DNA of 53,541 bases from Bacillus sp. SJS (GTDB lineage Bacteria; Bacillota; Bacilli; Bacillales; Bacillaceae). The notes under the pieces are model-generated. The model made no database searches. It saw only the letters and a list, made by a program, of their open reading frames with translations, and was not told the DNA's origin. This document shows positions 34,522 through 43,320 of this stretch, one piece after another. A program made the position numbers and the translations under genes. The stretch's first letter is position 1, and every line of letters begins with the position of its first letter. The stretch covers positions 1-53,541 of the forward strand of contig NZ_JAQV02000032.1 of assembly GCF_000732485.2 (NCBI RefSeq), read 5' to 3'.

Positions 34522-35223
34522 ATGATTGAAACCGCAGAGATTGAAAAAGTGTTCGCAAACGGGAATGAATGGCATCACGCGCTTAAAAAAGTGAACATTA
34601 AGATACAGGAAAATGAATTCGTTGCAATAACCGGTAAATCAGGGAGCGGCAAATCCACTTTGCTGAATTTGCTTTGCGGGATTGATAAGCCTTTTAAAGG
34701 GAAGATCTCCATCAACGGCACAGAGATTACCAATCTTTCTAAAAGAAAGCTAGCGAAGTGGAGAAACAGCGATATCGGAATTGTGTTTCAATCCTTTCAT
34801 CTCCTGCCAAGTCTTACGCTTTTAGAAAATGTAATGCTTCCAATGGAGTTTTCCCCTATAAAAAGGAATAAGAAACATCGGGCGCTTGAACTTTTGAGAT
34901 CTGTAGGACTTGCAGAGAAGGTTCATATGTTTCCTGATTATGTATCCGGCGGGGAAAAACAACGGGCGGCTATAGCACGATCATTAGCTAACGATCCACC
35001 AATTCTTTTTGCAGATGAGCCGACGGGAAATCTCGACACAGAAAATGCGAATCATATAATGGAACTATTCTTTCGCCTGATTCATGAGGGGAAAACGATT
35101 GTGATGGTAACCCATGATCTGGAGCTATCAAAAAAAACGGATCGGATCATTCAAATGAAGGACGGAATGGTAATAGAAGATCAAGGTCCTTTAGCTTCTA
35201 TACAAGGGGCTGGCGGATCATGA
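34522..35223 (+). CDS. ABC transporter ATP-binding protein (MacB/LolD type)
   Basis: The 233-residue ATPase has Walker A G-K-S-G-S-G-K-S-T (about residues 39-47), the Q loop F-Q-S-F-H-L-L-P, signature S-G-G-E-K-Q-R-A, Walker B L-F-A-D-E-P-T-G-N-L-D and switch H-D. It belongs to the lipoprotein/antimicrobial-peptide exporter subgroup that works with FtsX-like permeases. It overlaps the permease gene by four bases (ATGA). GAGGTGC precedes the ATG at 34522. No two-component system is adjacent, so a BceAB-type role is not indicated. Confidence 0.93.
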   Translation: MIETAEIEKVFANGNEWHHALKKVNIKIQENEFVAITGKSGSGKSTLLNLLCGIDKPFKGKISINGTEITNLSKRKLAKWRNSDIGIVFQSFHLLPSLTLLENVMLPMEFSPIKRNKKHRALELLRSVGLAEKVHMFPDYVSGGEKQRAAIARSLANDPPILFADEPTGNLDTENANHIMELFFRLIHEGKTIVMVTHDLELSKKTDRIIQMKDGMVIEDQGPLASIQGAGGS

Positions 35224-37553
35224 TGCCTCTCTTCGCCAGAAAACCGCTTCGGGACCTAGGCAGGCAAAAAGCAAAAACGCTTTTAATCCTGCTATCTATT
35301 ATTATCAGCCTGTCGATTGCCGGTATCATTTTGCACACTAAGCTTCAATTTGAGGCGGCTTTAAAAGAAAGCATGAATCAATCCCATGTTTCAGACGCAG
35401 CATTTTACACCAACTCATTCCAGACTCTGCCTGCCAGACTCCATAAGCTGGACGGAATTAAAGAAGCAGAAGCAAAAATTTCCGTCCGTGCAAGGGCAAA
35501 AACAGAGGAAGGATTTAAAAATATTGAAATCGCGGGTTTGCCGGATCAGCAAAATTATCAAATCGGTCAAATCCATCTTTATAAAAATCATCCTTCAGAT
35601 GCTGCTTCCTATGCAGAGACCACCACACTGCAGCTTTTCCAGTGGAAAGCTGGACAGAACATTGAGCTTCTGATTCCAGGTGAAAAACAAAAAAGCCTGA
35701 AGCTATCAGGAACCGTCACCGATCCTTCCAGGATACCAGCACCATTCAGCGGGACGGGATACCTTTATTTATCTTCTGAAGCATTAAAAAAACTTGGTGT
35801 TCCGTTAACGTATACTCAAATTCTGATTGAATTTGAGGAAGGCACAAGCAAAGAAGAACGAGATCAGCTAATCACAAGAATCAGCAAGGTTTTGAAATCA
35901 TCGGGTATCACATCCTATCGTACCGAGCATGCTGAGGAAACCTATTATATAAGGAATACACTGGTATCAGCCATTCTTACCGTCCTCATCTGGTTTGGCC
36001 TCTTTTCGTTAGTCCTTGGGTTTATCCTGATTACTCACCTCTTCCATCGGGTCATTGCCGAGCATGTAAAAGAGATGGGGATCCAGCGTGTGGTAGGTGC
36101 ACCGCTATCATTCATCTGGAAGCAATATTTCCTTTACTTAGGGATCATCGGAAGCATCTCGTTCATGTGCTCCGCCGGGGTCAGCTATTTTGGCAGCAAA
36201 TGGGCTGTCCGGTATTTGGCAGAAGAGCTGAACATTGGCTCATATACGGAAACCATTCATCCTTTAGTTGCTTACCTGCTGCTTTTGTTATCCTTTGCAA
36301 TACCTTATCTTGGAGCATTCGTACCAATCCAAAAAGTATTAAATAAACCGCTCACCGATACATTGAGGAATGTGCCTCATTCCTTCCCATCCCAAAAAGC
36401 TAAAAAGAGCTTTGGAAGGTTTTCACTAAGTGTCCTTTCGTGGAGGCATGCTTTTTCCAAGAAGGGGCAAATGGTTTCCAATATCCTGATGCTTTCGTTT
36501 GGAGGAGCCATTATTATATCCTGTCTGGCACTGAACCAGACGCTGAATAGTCATCTGAACCAAATGAATAAATTTTGGAATTATGATCAGGAATGGTCTG
36601 TAAAAAGCAAGCTTCCAAAATCTGAAATGACAGCACTATTTAAGAAAACAGAGGGAGTAAGCGAAGCAGAGGGCTGGACCGTCCGCAATACGGAAATCAA
36701 GCTTGATAAAGGGGGTAAGCACAACGCCCTCCTAATGGCTCTTCCTGAACGTTCAAAATTGATTACACCTGCTGTAAAAGAAGGACAGTGGCTCAAGCGG
36801 GGCGGAAAACCGGCCATTGTCATTAACGAAGATCTTCGCACCATGCTTGGCAGCCCCAAACCCGGTGAAAAGGCTGAGCTGCAAATCGGAAAAGAGAGAA
36901 AAACATTTTATATAGAAGGAATAATCGGAAGCCAGCTAAGAGGCCCCGCTGCCTACATGGGCGGAACGGATTATGAGAAATGGCTTCTTGCAGATACTGC
37001 AAACCGGATTGCCGTAAAATTAACGTCCGGTGCAAAGAGCGGGAAGGTCTCAGAACAGCTTGAGAAACAGTTAACAGATCAAGGTGCAGCAGTAGAAGGA
37101 ACGGAAACTATTCAAGCTATGCAGGAACGCCCGAAACAGATTATCGGATTGATTGTTGCATCCATTTTAGCAGCGGGAATTTTATTTACCGTTCTTGGAT
37201 TGCTTAACCTGATGACCGCTACGAGCATGAACGTATATGAAAGGCAGAAGGAAATCGGGATAACGAGGGCTATAGGCGGGTCCTCTGGAAAAATTCTTCG
37301 GATGTTCGCAGCAGAAAGTTTAATCATAGCCATGATCAGCTGGAGTCTTGCAGCTGCCTTTTCTTACCCGCTCAGTCATTTTCTTTGCATGCAAATCGGC
37401 ACCGCCCTTCTCGGCTCTCCATTGCAAAGCGGATTCTATTTAGACGGAATTTTCATTTGGCTTACGGCAAGTATTGTCATTGGACTTGGTGCATCAGCAG
37501 TGCCTGTTATAAAATCTCTGGCAAAGCCACTGCCTAAAATGCTCGAGGATTAA
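35220..37553 (+). CDS. ABC transporter permease with two FtsX domains
   Basis: The 777-residue protein starts with a membrane helix (about residues 16-36), has a large extracytoplasmic MacB-PCD-like domain (about 40-240), a first FtsX bundle (about 250-385), another membrane helix near 418, a second extracytoplasmic domain (about 445-630) and a C-terminal FtsX bundle (about 640-770) with the Y-E-R-Q-K-E-I-G-I-T-R-A-I-G-G motif. With its ATPase it probably extracts or exports a lipid-linked or peptide substrate by mechanotransmission. Start overlaps the ATPase stop. The glycosyltransferase follows after 25 bp. Confidence 0.92.
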   Translation: MMPLFARKPLRDLGRQKAKTLLILLSIIISLSIAGIILHTKLQFEAALKESMNQSHVSDAAFYTNSFQTLPARLHKLDGIKEAEAKISVRARAKTEEGFKNIEIAGLPDQQNYQIGQIHLYKNHPSDAASYAETTTLQLFQWKAGQNIELLIPGEKQKSLKLSGTVTDPSRIPAPFSGTGYLYLSSEALKKLGVPLTYTQILIEFEEGTSKEERDQLITRISKVLKSSGITSYRTEHAEETYYIRNTLVSAILTVLIWFGLFSLVLGFILITHLFHRVIAEHVKEMGIQRVVGAPLSFIWKQYFLYLGIIGSISFMCSAGVSYFGSKWAVRYLAEELNIGSYTETIHPLVAYLLLLLSFAIPYLGAFVPIQKVLNKPLTDTLRNVPHSFPSQKAKKSFGRFSLSVLSWRHAFSKKGQMVSNILMLSFGGAIIISCLALNQTLNSHLNQMNKFWNYDQEWSVKSKLPKSEMTALFKKTEGVSEAEGWTVRNTEIKLDKGGKHNALLMALPERSKLITPAVKEGQWLKRGGKPAIVINEDLRTMLGSPKPGEKAELQIGKERKTFYIEGIIGSQLRGPAAYMGGTDYEKWLLADTANRIAVKLTSGAKSGKVSEQLEKQLTDQGAAVEGTETIQAMQERPKQIIGLIVASILAAGILFTVLGLLNLMTATSMNVYERQKEIGITRAIGGSSGKILRMFAAESLIIAMISWSLAAAFSYPLSHFLCMQIGTALLGSPLQSGFYLDGIFIWLTASIVIGLGASAVPVIKSLAKPLPKMLED

Positions 37554-37578
37554 CAGCTGAAAAAGAGGAGGCTTCAAA

Positions 37579-38745
37579 ATGAAGAAAATATTGGTTTTGC
37601 CTTTATTTAAAATGGAATCCGGTCACCATAGAAGTGCCAACGCGTTAGTAGATGCCTTTCAAAAGCATGATCCTGAAATACAATGCGAAAAGGTAGACTT
37701 TTTAAGCTATGTAAATGGAGGTCTCGAAAGGTTCGTATCGAATCTTTATTTAACTTGGATTAAGAAATTTCCGAAGGCATACAGCACGTTCTACCATCTC
37801 TTTTTCAGCAAAAAATCGAGCATGCTCCAATCTGCTTATGAAGCCGTTTTTCTTGAAAAAATGGAACAGCTGATTGAAGTTAAACAGCCTGATTTAATCG
37901 TCTGCACACACAGCTTCCCTTCCTTCCTTGTCGATAAGCTGAAGCGTTACGGAGTATGTGATGTGCCGGTTTTAAATTTGTACACAGATTTCTTCATAAA
38001 CGGTTTATGGGGAAAGGAACAAGTGGATGTGCATTGTGTTCCTAGCAAGGATGTGAAAAATGAATTGCTCCAAAGGGGGATTCCAGAAAATAAAGTGATT
38101 GTTTCAGGGATTCTTGCAAATGATCGGTTAAATCGGAGGAAAATGAACCGTCAGCATGATGAAAAGATTCATGTCATTCTTTCCGGCGGAAGTCTTGGAC
38201 TTGGCAAAAATCTTTCGAGTTTAATCAAAACTTCCAGTAGCGGCCTTGTTGAATACAAGGTTCTATGCGGAACAAACAGGGCCCTTTTAGATAAAGTAAA
38301 CAGCCTGAATTCTTCTCACATTACAGCCCTGCCCTATATTGCTTCTGCAGAGCAAATGAATCAGCTTTACAGCTGGGCGGATGCCATTGTTACGAAACCC
38401 GGGGGAGCAACGATTAGTGAGGCAATCAGAAAGAAGCTTCTCATTTTTATTCATTCTGTTCTTCCTGGGCAGGAAGAAATTAATCTAGAATACTTGTCTG
38501 AAAGAGGATTAGCGGAAACAATTGATGTCCGGGAATCCTTTGAAGATCAGCTGCTTTCTGTTGTCAGCGATTCAAGTAAGCTGTTTGCCATAAATAAAGC
38601 ACGCCATCTCTATATGAATGAACTTGATGTCCGTTCCTGTGCTGAACTTGCTTCCCTCATTGAACAGAAGCTCTTTGCAGGTAAAAAGACACCAAAAGAA
38701 AAGTATTTGAATGATCTTTTCTCCAAGCTTTACCGCAGTCTTTAA
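37579..38745 (+). CDS. Glycosyltransferase of the MGDG synthase/UgtP family (GT28)
   Basis: The 388-residue protein has the MGDG-synthase N-terminal motif (V-L-P-L-F-K-M-E-S-G-H-H-R-S-A-N-A-L, which contacts diacylglycerol in relatives) and the GT28 C-terminal donor site (S-G-G-S-L-G-L-G-K-N near residue 210; T-K-P-G-G-A-T-I-S-E-A near 275). Family members glucosylate diacylglycerol from UDP-glucose to make glycolipid anchors. It ends an apparent three-gene operon with the FtsX-type exporter. GAGGAGGC precedes the ATG. It is divergent from canonical UgtP, so the acceptor is open; the UDP-sugar donor would come from the HasC product pool. Confidence 0.85.
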   Translation: MKKILVLPLFKMESGHHRSANALVDAFQKHDPEIQCEKVDFLSYVNGGLERFVSNLYLTWIKKFPKAYSTFYHLFFSKKSSMLQSAYEAVFLEKMEQLIEVKQPDLIVCTHSFPSFLVDKLKRYGVCDVPVLNLYTDFFINGLWGKEQVDVHCVPSKDVKNELLQRGIPENKVIVSGILANDRLNRRKMNRQHDEKIHVILSGGSLGLGKNLSSLIKTSSSGLVEYKVLCGTNRALLDKVNSLNSSHITALPYIASAEQMNQLYSWADAIVTKPGGATISEAIRKKLLIFIHSVLPGQEEINLEYLSERGLAETIDVRESFEDQLLSVVSDSSKLFAINKARHLYMNELDVRSCAELASLIEQKLFAGKKTPKEKYLNDLFSKLYRSL

Positions 38746-38861
38746 GCTTTACCATTTCTGCGATTTTTGTACACATGATAATAGATAAACGTGCAGCCCA
38801 CTGCCAAGACGCCAATATGTGCCCACATGAAGGCTGCACGGAACATTTCGATAAATGACAT
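38742..38861 (-). CDS. Small single-pass membrane protein, 39 residues
   Basis: A 39-residue minus-strand reading frame starts with ATG at 38861 after GAGAGGATGGGAG. It has a polar start, one hydrophobic helix (about residues 11-29, F-M-W-A-H-I-G-V-L-A-V-G) and a basic end (Y-K-N-R-R-N-G-K). Its stop overlaps the stop of the convergent glycosyltransferase by a few bases. The hydrophobic profile, positive-inside tail and ribosome binding site support a real small protein. The family is not recognised. Confidence 0.55.
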   Translation of the reverse strand: MSFIEMFRAAFMWAHIGVLAVGCTFIYYHVYKNRRNGKA

Positions 38862-38943
38862 TTCTCCCATCCTCTCTGGATAATAAATAGGAAGTTTTCC
38901 TAATCCTTCTTGACTATAATATCGTCTGAAGGCCTAGTTTTTT

Positions 38944-38966
38944 AACTATTTATCTATAAAATAGTT
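38944..38966. promoter_or_regulatory. Inverted repeat upstream of the PHA-like genes
   Basis: AACTATTT and AAATAGTT arms are separated by seven bases, about 210 bp before the first PHA-like gene. AT-rich and without a U tract, it looks like a possible operator. The rest of 38862-39177 shows no gene. Confidence 0.35.
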
Positions 38967-39177
38967 ATATTTACCTACAACTTTAAACTTATGGGTATCC
39001 CCACAGTCTACAAGGCTTATCCATCATTTTAATCACATTTAGCAGAAATAAACTTATACTGTAATGTGATTGATAATAGAAGGTTCAAACGGCAGGCAGC
39101 GCAATGTCCTTATTCTGCTGTCAAACAAAGAAATTCTATTATACAAGCCCTAAAAAATTGATGGAAAGGAACATCTT

Positions 39178-39654
39178 ATGTCAGACATGAATCCTCAAGA
39201 AGCATTGGCACTGATTAAAAAGACAGGGACTGAGCTTGAAAGAAGCATAAATGATACCATCCAGATTCAGCTGAACCGGGAGGAATTATTGAATCTCGTA
39301 AACATGGCTGCCCCATTCATTAAAAGGGCGTTCGATCAAAGTCAGGAAATTTCTGAATTTCTTTCCGTTCCTTTAAATTTCCCTACTAAAAGGGATTTCG
39401 TCCGGTTAGCGAATCTCTCTATTCAAATTGAAGAAAAGCTCGATCAAATCGAAGGCTACCTCTACCAGCTTGCCAATCAGGGAACCACCCCTGCACCATC
39501 CCTTCCAAGTACTGAAACACCGGCACTTATTGAACGAGCAAATCGGCCTTCTCTGGCAAGAAGCCGGGCAAATAAAGAACAGCTAAAACAAATTCTTATG
39601 CAGCATGCACTTCATTTAAATGCCCCATCCGCAAAGGAAACCACCAAAAAATGA
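39178..39654 (+). CDS. PhaR/PhaP-like helical partner of PHA synthase
   Basis: The 158-residue protein is mostly amphipathic helix (about residues 1-105; I-E-E-K-L-D-Q-I-E-G-Y-L-Y-Q-L), then a Pro/Thr-rich linker (about 105-120) and a basic helical end. This is the kind of protein found as PhaR, the obligate second subunit of class IV PHA synthases, or as a PhaP phasin. Sequence identity is not clear to me; the call rests on layout and on the four-base overlap with the PHA-synthase-like gene. AAAGGAAC precedes the ATG at 39178. Confidence 0.55.
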   Translation: MSDMNPQEALALIKKTGTELERSINDTIQIQLNREELLNLVNMAAPFIKRAFDQSQEISEFLSVPLNFPTKRDFVRLANLSIQIEEKLDQIEGYLYQLANQGTTPAPSLPSTETPALIERANRPSLARSRANKEQLKQILMQHALHLNAPSAKETTKK

Positions 39655-40676
39655 CTCCCTTCGAAGAAATATACGAGCAGGTAAAAAAGTGCGCCCTTCT
39701 TTTGCAAACTCCTGAACCGCCTGTAGGGCTAACTGACCGAACAGCGGTTTGGAAGAAGAATAAGGCTGCTTTATGGTATTATCCTGCAAAAGAGAAAAAG
39801 TACCCCGTCCCTTTATTTCTAGTTTATTCGCTTGTAAACAAAGCATTCATATTGGATTTAGCACCTGGATACAGCATGATTGAAGCATTTGTTAATGAGG
39901 GCTATGATGTCTATTTGCTGGACTTTGGCGCGCCAGGCTATGAGGATAAAGATCTTACTATTGATGATTATGTGATCAACTATATTCAGGAAGCAGCCCG
40001 AAGAACACTTCGTCATTCAAAAGCGGCAGAACTAACGGTTATCGGCTACTGCCTTGGCGGGACAATCGCAGCTATTTATGCAGCCGTTACCGACGATCCA
40101 ATCCGCAATTTGATTCTTAACGTAGCTCCTATTGATTTTCATCAATACAAGGTATTCGATAAAATCGTAGATGGTATGAGAAATGGAAAAGCTGATTTTG
40201 ATCCTTTATTCGACGCCCTTGGGATTATTCCTGCAGGCTTTATGAAAGCAGGCTTGCGAATGGTCAGCTACCCTGTTTACTACAGTCCTTATTTATCCCT
40301 GCTTTACAGAGCAGATAATAAAGAATATACGGATTATTGGAGAAGATTCAATAAATGGACGCAAGGCCACGTCCCTTTTTCCGGAGAGGCGATGAAGCAA
40401 TTCGTTCGTGATTTCGGCAGAGAGAACAAGCTCATTAACGGAGGATTGCAGATTAGCGGAAAGGATGCGAGCCTTTCCAACATTAAAGCCAGTTTGCTCG
40501 TCATCTGTGCTGAGAGCGATAAGCTCGTTCCAATGGAACTAAGCACAGCCATTATGGATCTTGTTTCAAGCCACGATAAAACGCTTGAAATACTTAAAGG
40601 CGGCCATGCTACATTTACAGTGAAGAACGGTCTGCCAGGATACCTTAGCACCTGGCTTCATGAACATTCTTCTTAA
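39651..40676 (+). CDS. phaC: PhaC-like poly(3-hydroxyalkanoate) synthase (class III/IV, alpha/beta hydrolase)
   Basis: The 341-residue protein aligns in order with Bacillus PhaC: V-W-K-K-N-K-A, P-L-F-L-V-Y-S-L-V-N-K, L-D-L-A-P-G, the lipase-box cysteine G-Y-C-L-G-G (Cys134), W-x-x-G-x-x-P-F-S/P-G-E region, the aspartate in A-E-S-D-K-L-V-P (Asp290) and the histidine in G-G-H-A (His319). PHA synthases polymerise 3-hydroxyacyl-CoA into storage granules. It is about 20 residues shorter than B. megaterium PhaC. Neither phaB nor phaQ is beside it, so it may be a second or specialised copy. Confidence 0.82.
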   Translation: MTPFEEIYEQVKKCALLLQTPEPPVGLTDRTAVWKKNKAALWYYPAKEKKYPVPLFLVYSLVNKAFILDLAPGYSMIEAFVNEGYDVYLLDFGAPGYEDKDLTIDDYVINYIQEAARRTLRHSKAAELTVIGYCLGGTIAAIYAAVTDDPIRNLILNVAPIDFHQYKVFDKIVDGMRNGKADFDPLFDALGIIPAGFMKAGLRMVSYPVYYSPYLSLLYRADNKEYTDYWRRFNKWTQGHVPFSGEAMKQFVRDFGRENKLINGGLQISGKDASLSNIKASLLVICAESDKLVPMELSTAIMDLVSSHDKTLEILKGGHATFTVKNGLPGYLSTWLHEHSS

Positions 40677-40695
40677 TAGAGAGAGGAGGATCATT

Positions 40696-40863
40696 TTGTA
40701 CCTTCTGGGTCTGCACAGTGATAAAAAAGGAAAATCTGCAGCCGGTATGGCATCTGTTGTCTATATAAACTACCTAAAGTCTGATAACAGCCCTGCCCTA
40801 TTCAATGATTTAGCAGAGTCTTCGTACTATAACCGCATCACTCATTTTCCTTTATACCGATAA
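40696..40863 (+). CDS. Small hypothetical protein, 55 residues, TTG start
   Basis: A TTG at 40696 lies seven bases after a perfect AGGAGGA and opens a 55-residue frame that begins Y-L-L-G-L-H-S-D-K-K-G and ends with H-F-P-L-Y-R. It has no membrane segment or known motif. It follows the PHA-synthase-like gene by 19 bp and could be its third gene. Support is only the ribosome binding site and spacing. Confidence 0.4.
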   Translation: MYLLGLHSDKKGKSAAGMASVVYINYLKSDNSPALFNDLAESSYYNRITHFPLYR

Positions 40864-40942
40864 TAAGGAAAATCTACCAGTTTGAGCGGCTCCTGACATA
40901 GGGAAATAATAAGTAACTTATATTTGTTGGGAAGGGGCCGCC

Positions 40943-41554
40943 ATGCTTGAATTTATTATTGGGATTTTAAAATCATTTGGTATTTGGGGACTTCTGGGCG
41001 GAATTGCAATCGAGGCTTCTTCCGTTCCATTCCCCGGCTCTCTTTTAACTTTGGCATACGGGTTTGTCCTTGATCAGCCTATGTCAAAATTGATTTGGAT
41101 TGCCATACTTGCAAGCATTGTATACACGATTTTCTCCCTCATTCCTTACTGGATAGGGGCAAAACTGGAACATAAAATGAAAAAGAAGTTTCAGCGCAAA
41201 AAAAAGACAATCGAGAGAACCCAGCGCTGGTTTAAGAAGTGCGGAATTTGGAGCATCGCCCTTTCAAGGCCGCTTGGAATCGGAAATTACATTTCCTACG
41301 TTTCAGGATTATCAAAAGTAAAATTAACCCCTTTTCTTATTCTGACTTTTATTGGAGTATTTCCGCTAAATATCGCTATGCTATGGCTCGGATCTGCAGG
41401 AAATCTCGGTTCCGTTCAGAAGTTCATGTCCAATATGCAGACCGTTATTTTCATTTTACTCGGCCTTGCATTGGCAGGTTATCTTATCTATCGATTCTTT
41501 ATTAAGAAAAAAAATTGTGATGCTGACGAGCAGACTGAATCCAGTTCAGTGTAA
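40943..41554 (+). CDS. DedA family membrane protein (second copy)
   Basis: The 203-residue protein has the DedA layout: hydrophobic start, E-A-S-S-V-P-F-P-G re-entrant region near residue 25-33, S-R-P-L-G-I-G-N-Y in place of the usual F-x-x-R-x-x-P motif near 115, and C-terminal membrane helices followed by a basic then acidic tail. The arginine-proline motif is altered compared with the copy at 262-858, so the two probably differ in substrate. AAGGGG precedes the ATG at 40943. Monocistronic, with a bidirectional terminator after it. Confidence 0.87.
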   Translation: MLEFIIGILKSFGIWGLLGGIAIEASSVPFPGSLLTLAYGFVLDQPMSKLIWIAILASIVYTIFSLIPYWIGAKLEHKMKKKFQRKKKTIERTQRWFKKCGIWSIALSRPLGIGNYISYVSGLSKVKLTPFLILTFIGVFPLNIAMLWLGSAGNLGSVQKFMSNMQTVIFILLGLALAGYLIYRFFIKKKNCDADEQTESSSV

Positions 41555-41559
41555 AAAGG

Positions 41560-41588
41560 AAAAGGATGGGAACCCCCATCCTTTTTTA
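41560..41588. terminator. Bidirectional intrinsic terminator
   Basis: AAAGGATGGG and CCCATCCTTT pair with A and T runs on either side, between the convergent DedA and reductase genes. Confidence 0.88.
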
Positions 41589-42107
41589 TTGTTTCTTATC
41601 ATACGAAAGCATAACGATCTCATTGTAGATTTGTGTATTAGAAAGTTTAAGGTTGTGCACGGGAAAGTCTTGTTTAAAAAGCGGAATGCCCTTTCCTAAT
41701 AAAACAGGGATGACCGCAATCATAAATTGATCCACAAGCTTCTCCTTCAAAAATTCCCGGATGAGATCCCCTCCGCCAATAAGCCAGATATCTTTCCCCG
41801 GCTGCTCTTTCAATTTCGAAATGAGGCTGGATGGACTGCCTTTCATGAAGGACGCATATTCATCTCTGCCTTCTTTTTCATTTGAAAAGACATAGCAATC
41901 CATTCCTTTATAAGGGAATTCCATATCAAAACCAAGTACCTGCTCGTACGTTTTCCTCCCCATAACCACCGTATCGATGTTTTCTATGAGTTCACTATAT
42001 CCATTATCTCCTTCTCCTTCGGCTTCCTCAAGCCAGTCGATATCTCCATTCTCTCTGGCGATGTATCCGTCCAGACTCATGGCGATATATAATACGGTTT
42101 TCCTCAT
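41586..42107 (-). CDS. Dihydrofolate reductase-like protein (RibD C-terminal domain)
   Basis: The 173-residue protein has the DHFR/RibD-C fold: start V-L-Y-I-A-M-S-L-D-G-Y-I-A, the N-T-V-V-M-G-R-K-T-Y-E nucleotide-binding strand and turn (about residues 44-55) and the I-W-L-I-G-G-G-D-L-I glycine motif near 105. Stand-alone members are NADPH reductases with unknown pteridine- or pyrimidine-like substrates and are not the essential DHFR. AAAGGAGGA precedes the ATG at 42107. It is divergent from the WYL regulator at 42292, which may control it. Confidence 0.9.
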   Translation of the reverse strand: MRKTVLYIAMSLDGYIARENGDIDWLEEAEGEGDNGYSELIENIDTVVMGRKTYEQVLGFDMEFPYKGMDCYVFSNEKEGRDEYASFMKGSPSSLISKLKEQPGKDIWLIGGGDLIREFLKEKLVDQFMIAVIPVLLGKGIPLFKQDFPVHNLKLSNTQIYNEIVMLSYDKKQ

Positions 42108-42188
42108 CGCAAATTCCTCCTTTAGTATTGAGATTCGTTATAATGATAAACATATAACCTGACAGAAACTGACGTATTTCATGAAGAG

Positions 42189-42270
42189 GATCTGTTAAAC
42201 TTGGCTGTTGATTGCAGTTAGCAGGCGCTCGCTTTCCACTCGTTAAAATCAGCATCAGGCTTTAACAGAG
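42189..42270 (+). repeat. MITE-like dispersed repeat, short form
   Basis: The copy starts ATCTGTTAAACTTGGCTG and ends GGCTTTAACAGAGA, an imperfect terminal inverted repeat. Inside are GATTGCAGTTAGCAGGCG and GCTTTCCACT, as in the copy at 11826. It fills the divergent promoter gap between the reductase and regulator genes. Confidence 0.75.
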
Positions 42271-42291
42271 ACTATGAAAAAGGAGATCCGT

Positions 42292-43245
42292 ATGAATCGT
42301 TCCAAAAGGCTTTATGACCTCTTAACATACATAAACAGGAGAGATTCTTTTACAGCCAGGGAATGCTCTGAAGAATTCGGCGTCTCAATCCGAACGATCC
42401 AGCGTGATCTCGAGGAACTAAGCACCTGGGGCGTTCCATTTTATTCGGAACAGGGCAGACATGGAGGCTACCGGATGCTAAACAAAAATCTGCTCCCGCC
42501 TATTCTTTTCTCTGCCGATGAAGCTGTATCTATCTATTTTGCCTATCAGTCATTATTTTATTTCCGCTCTCTCCCCTTTCAGATTGATATCGAATCAGCT
42601 CTTCAAAAATTTTATTCAAATCTGCCTCAGCACAGCAAAGAAAAGCTGGACCGGCTGAAAGACACGATTACTTTTTGGTCCCCTTCCAGCCATTTGGCTG
42701 AAGCTCCATACCTTCAAGAAATTGCAGATGCTGCAATTGAAAAACAAATTGTGGAGTGGCTTTATGATTCAAAAGGCGGTCAGAATAAAAGAGAAGTCGT
42801 TCCCATCGGTATCTATGCCCACGGAGGGCTCTGGTATGTACCGGCTTACTTAATTGAAAAAGAAAAAATTTCCCTCTTCCGTGCAGACCGGGTACTTGGT
42901 ATTACAAGGAAGGGAAAGAAGATGGAAGGACTCCCCACTTTAACGGAGTGGTTTTTGCAGGATGAGACTACGCAGAGCCATTCCATGCTGGATATCCGTT
43001 TATCGAGGGAAGGAGTAAGACTTTGCAAAAGCCATCCAATTCTTCAAACTGGTTTGAGTGAAGAGAAGGATGGCAGCGGTTTTATCCGCAGACAAATGGA
43101 CCCTGCGGAAATCAGCTACACCGCCACCCTGCTTCTCTCACTTGGAGGAAATGCTGAAGTTTTGGAGCCAGAGGCATTACGCCAAGAAATGAAGGAGCAT
43201 GCAAGAGTATTGGTCGACCTCTATGCGGATGGGGAGAAACAATAA
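42292..43245 (+). CDS. YafY-type transcriptional regulator (HTH_11 plus WYL)
   Basis: The 317-residue protein has an N-terminal winged helix (R-L-Y-D-L-L-T-Y-I, then the recognition segment V-S-I-R-T-I-Q-R-D-L-E-E-L near residues 33-45) and a WYL ligand-sensing domain (about 140-225; P-I-G-I-Y-A-H-G-G-L-W-Y-V-P-A-Y) with a WCX C-terminal extension. WYL regulators bind nucleic acid or nucleotide ligands, and such genes often lie beside the gene they control. The ATG at 42292 has AAGGAG six bases upstream and is preferred over the ATG at 42274. Confidence 0.9.
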   Translation: MNRSKRLYDLLTYINRRDSFTARECSEEFGVSIRTIQRDLEELSTWGVPFYSEQGRHGGYRMLNKNLLPPILFSADEAVSIYFAYQSLFYFRSLPFQIDIESALQKFYSNLPQHSKEKLDRLKDTITFWSPSSHLAEAPYLQEIADAAIEKQIVEWLYDSKGGQNKREVVPIGIYAHGGLWYVPAYLIEKEKISLFRADRVLGITRKGKKMEGLPTLTEWFLQDETTQSHSMLDIRLSREGVRLCKSHPILQTGLSEEKDGSGFIRRQMDPAEISYTATLLLSLGGNAEVLEPEALRQEMKEHARVLVDLYADGEKQ

Positions 43246-43284
43246 GTGGCTGAAGCGAAATGCACACCTGCCCATGCTATAAAT

Positions 43285-43316
43285 AAAAAAGGCGGAACAG
43301 CGGCTGTTCCGTCTTT
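43285..43316. terminator. Bidirectional intrinsic terminator
   Basis: GGAACAG-CGG-CTGTTCC with flanking A and T runs separates the convergent regulator and map genes. Confidence 0.8.
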
Positions 43317-43320
43317 CAAA

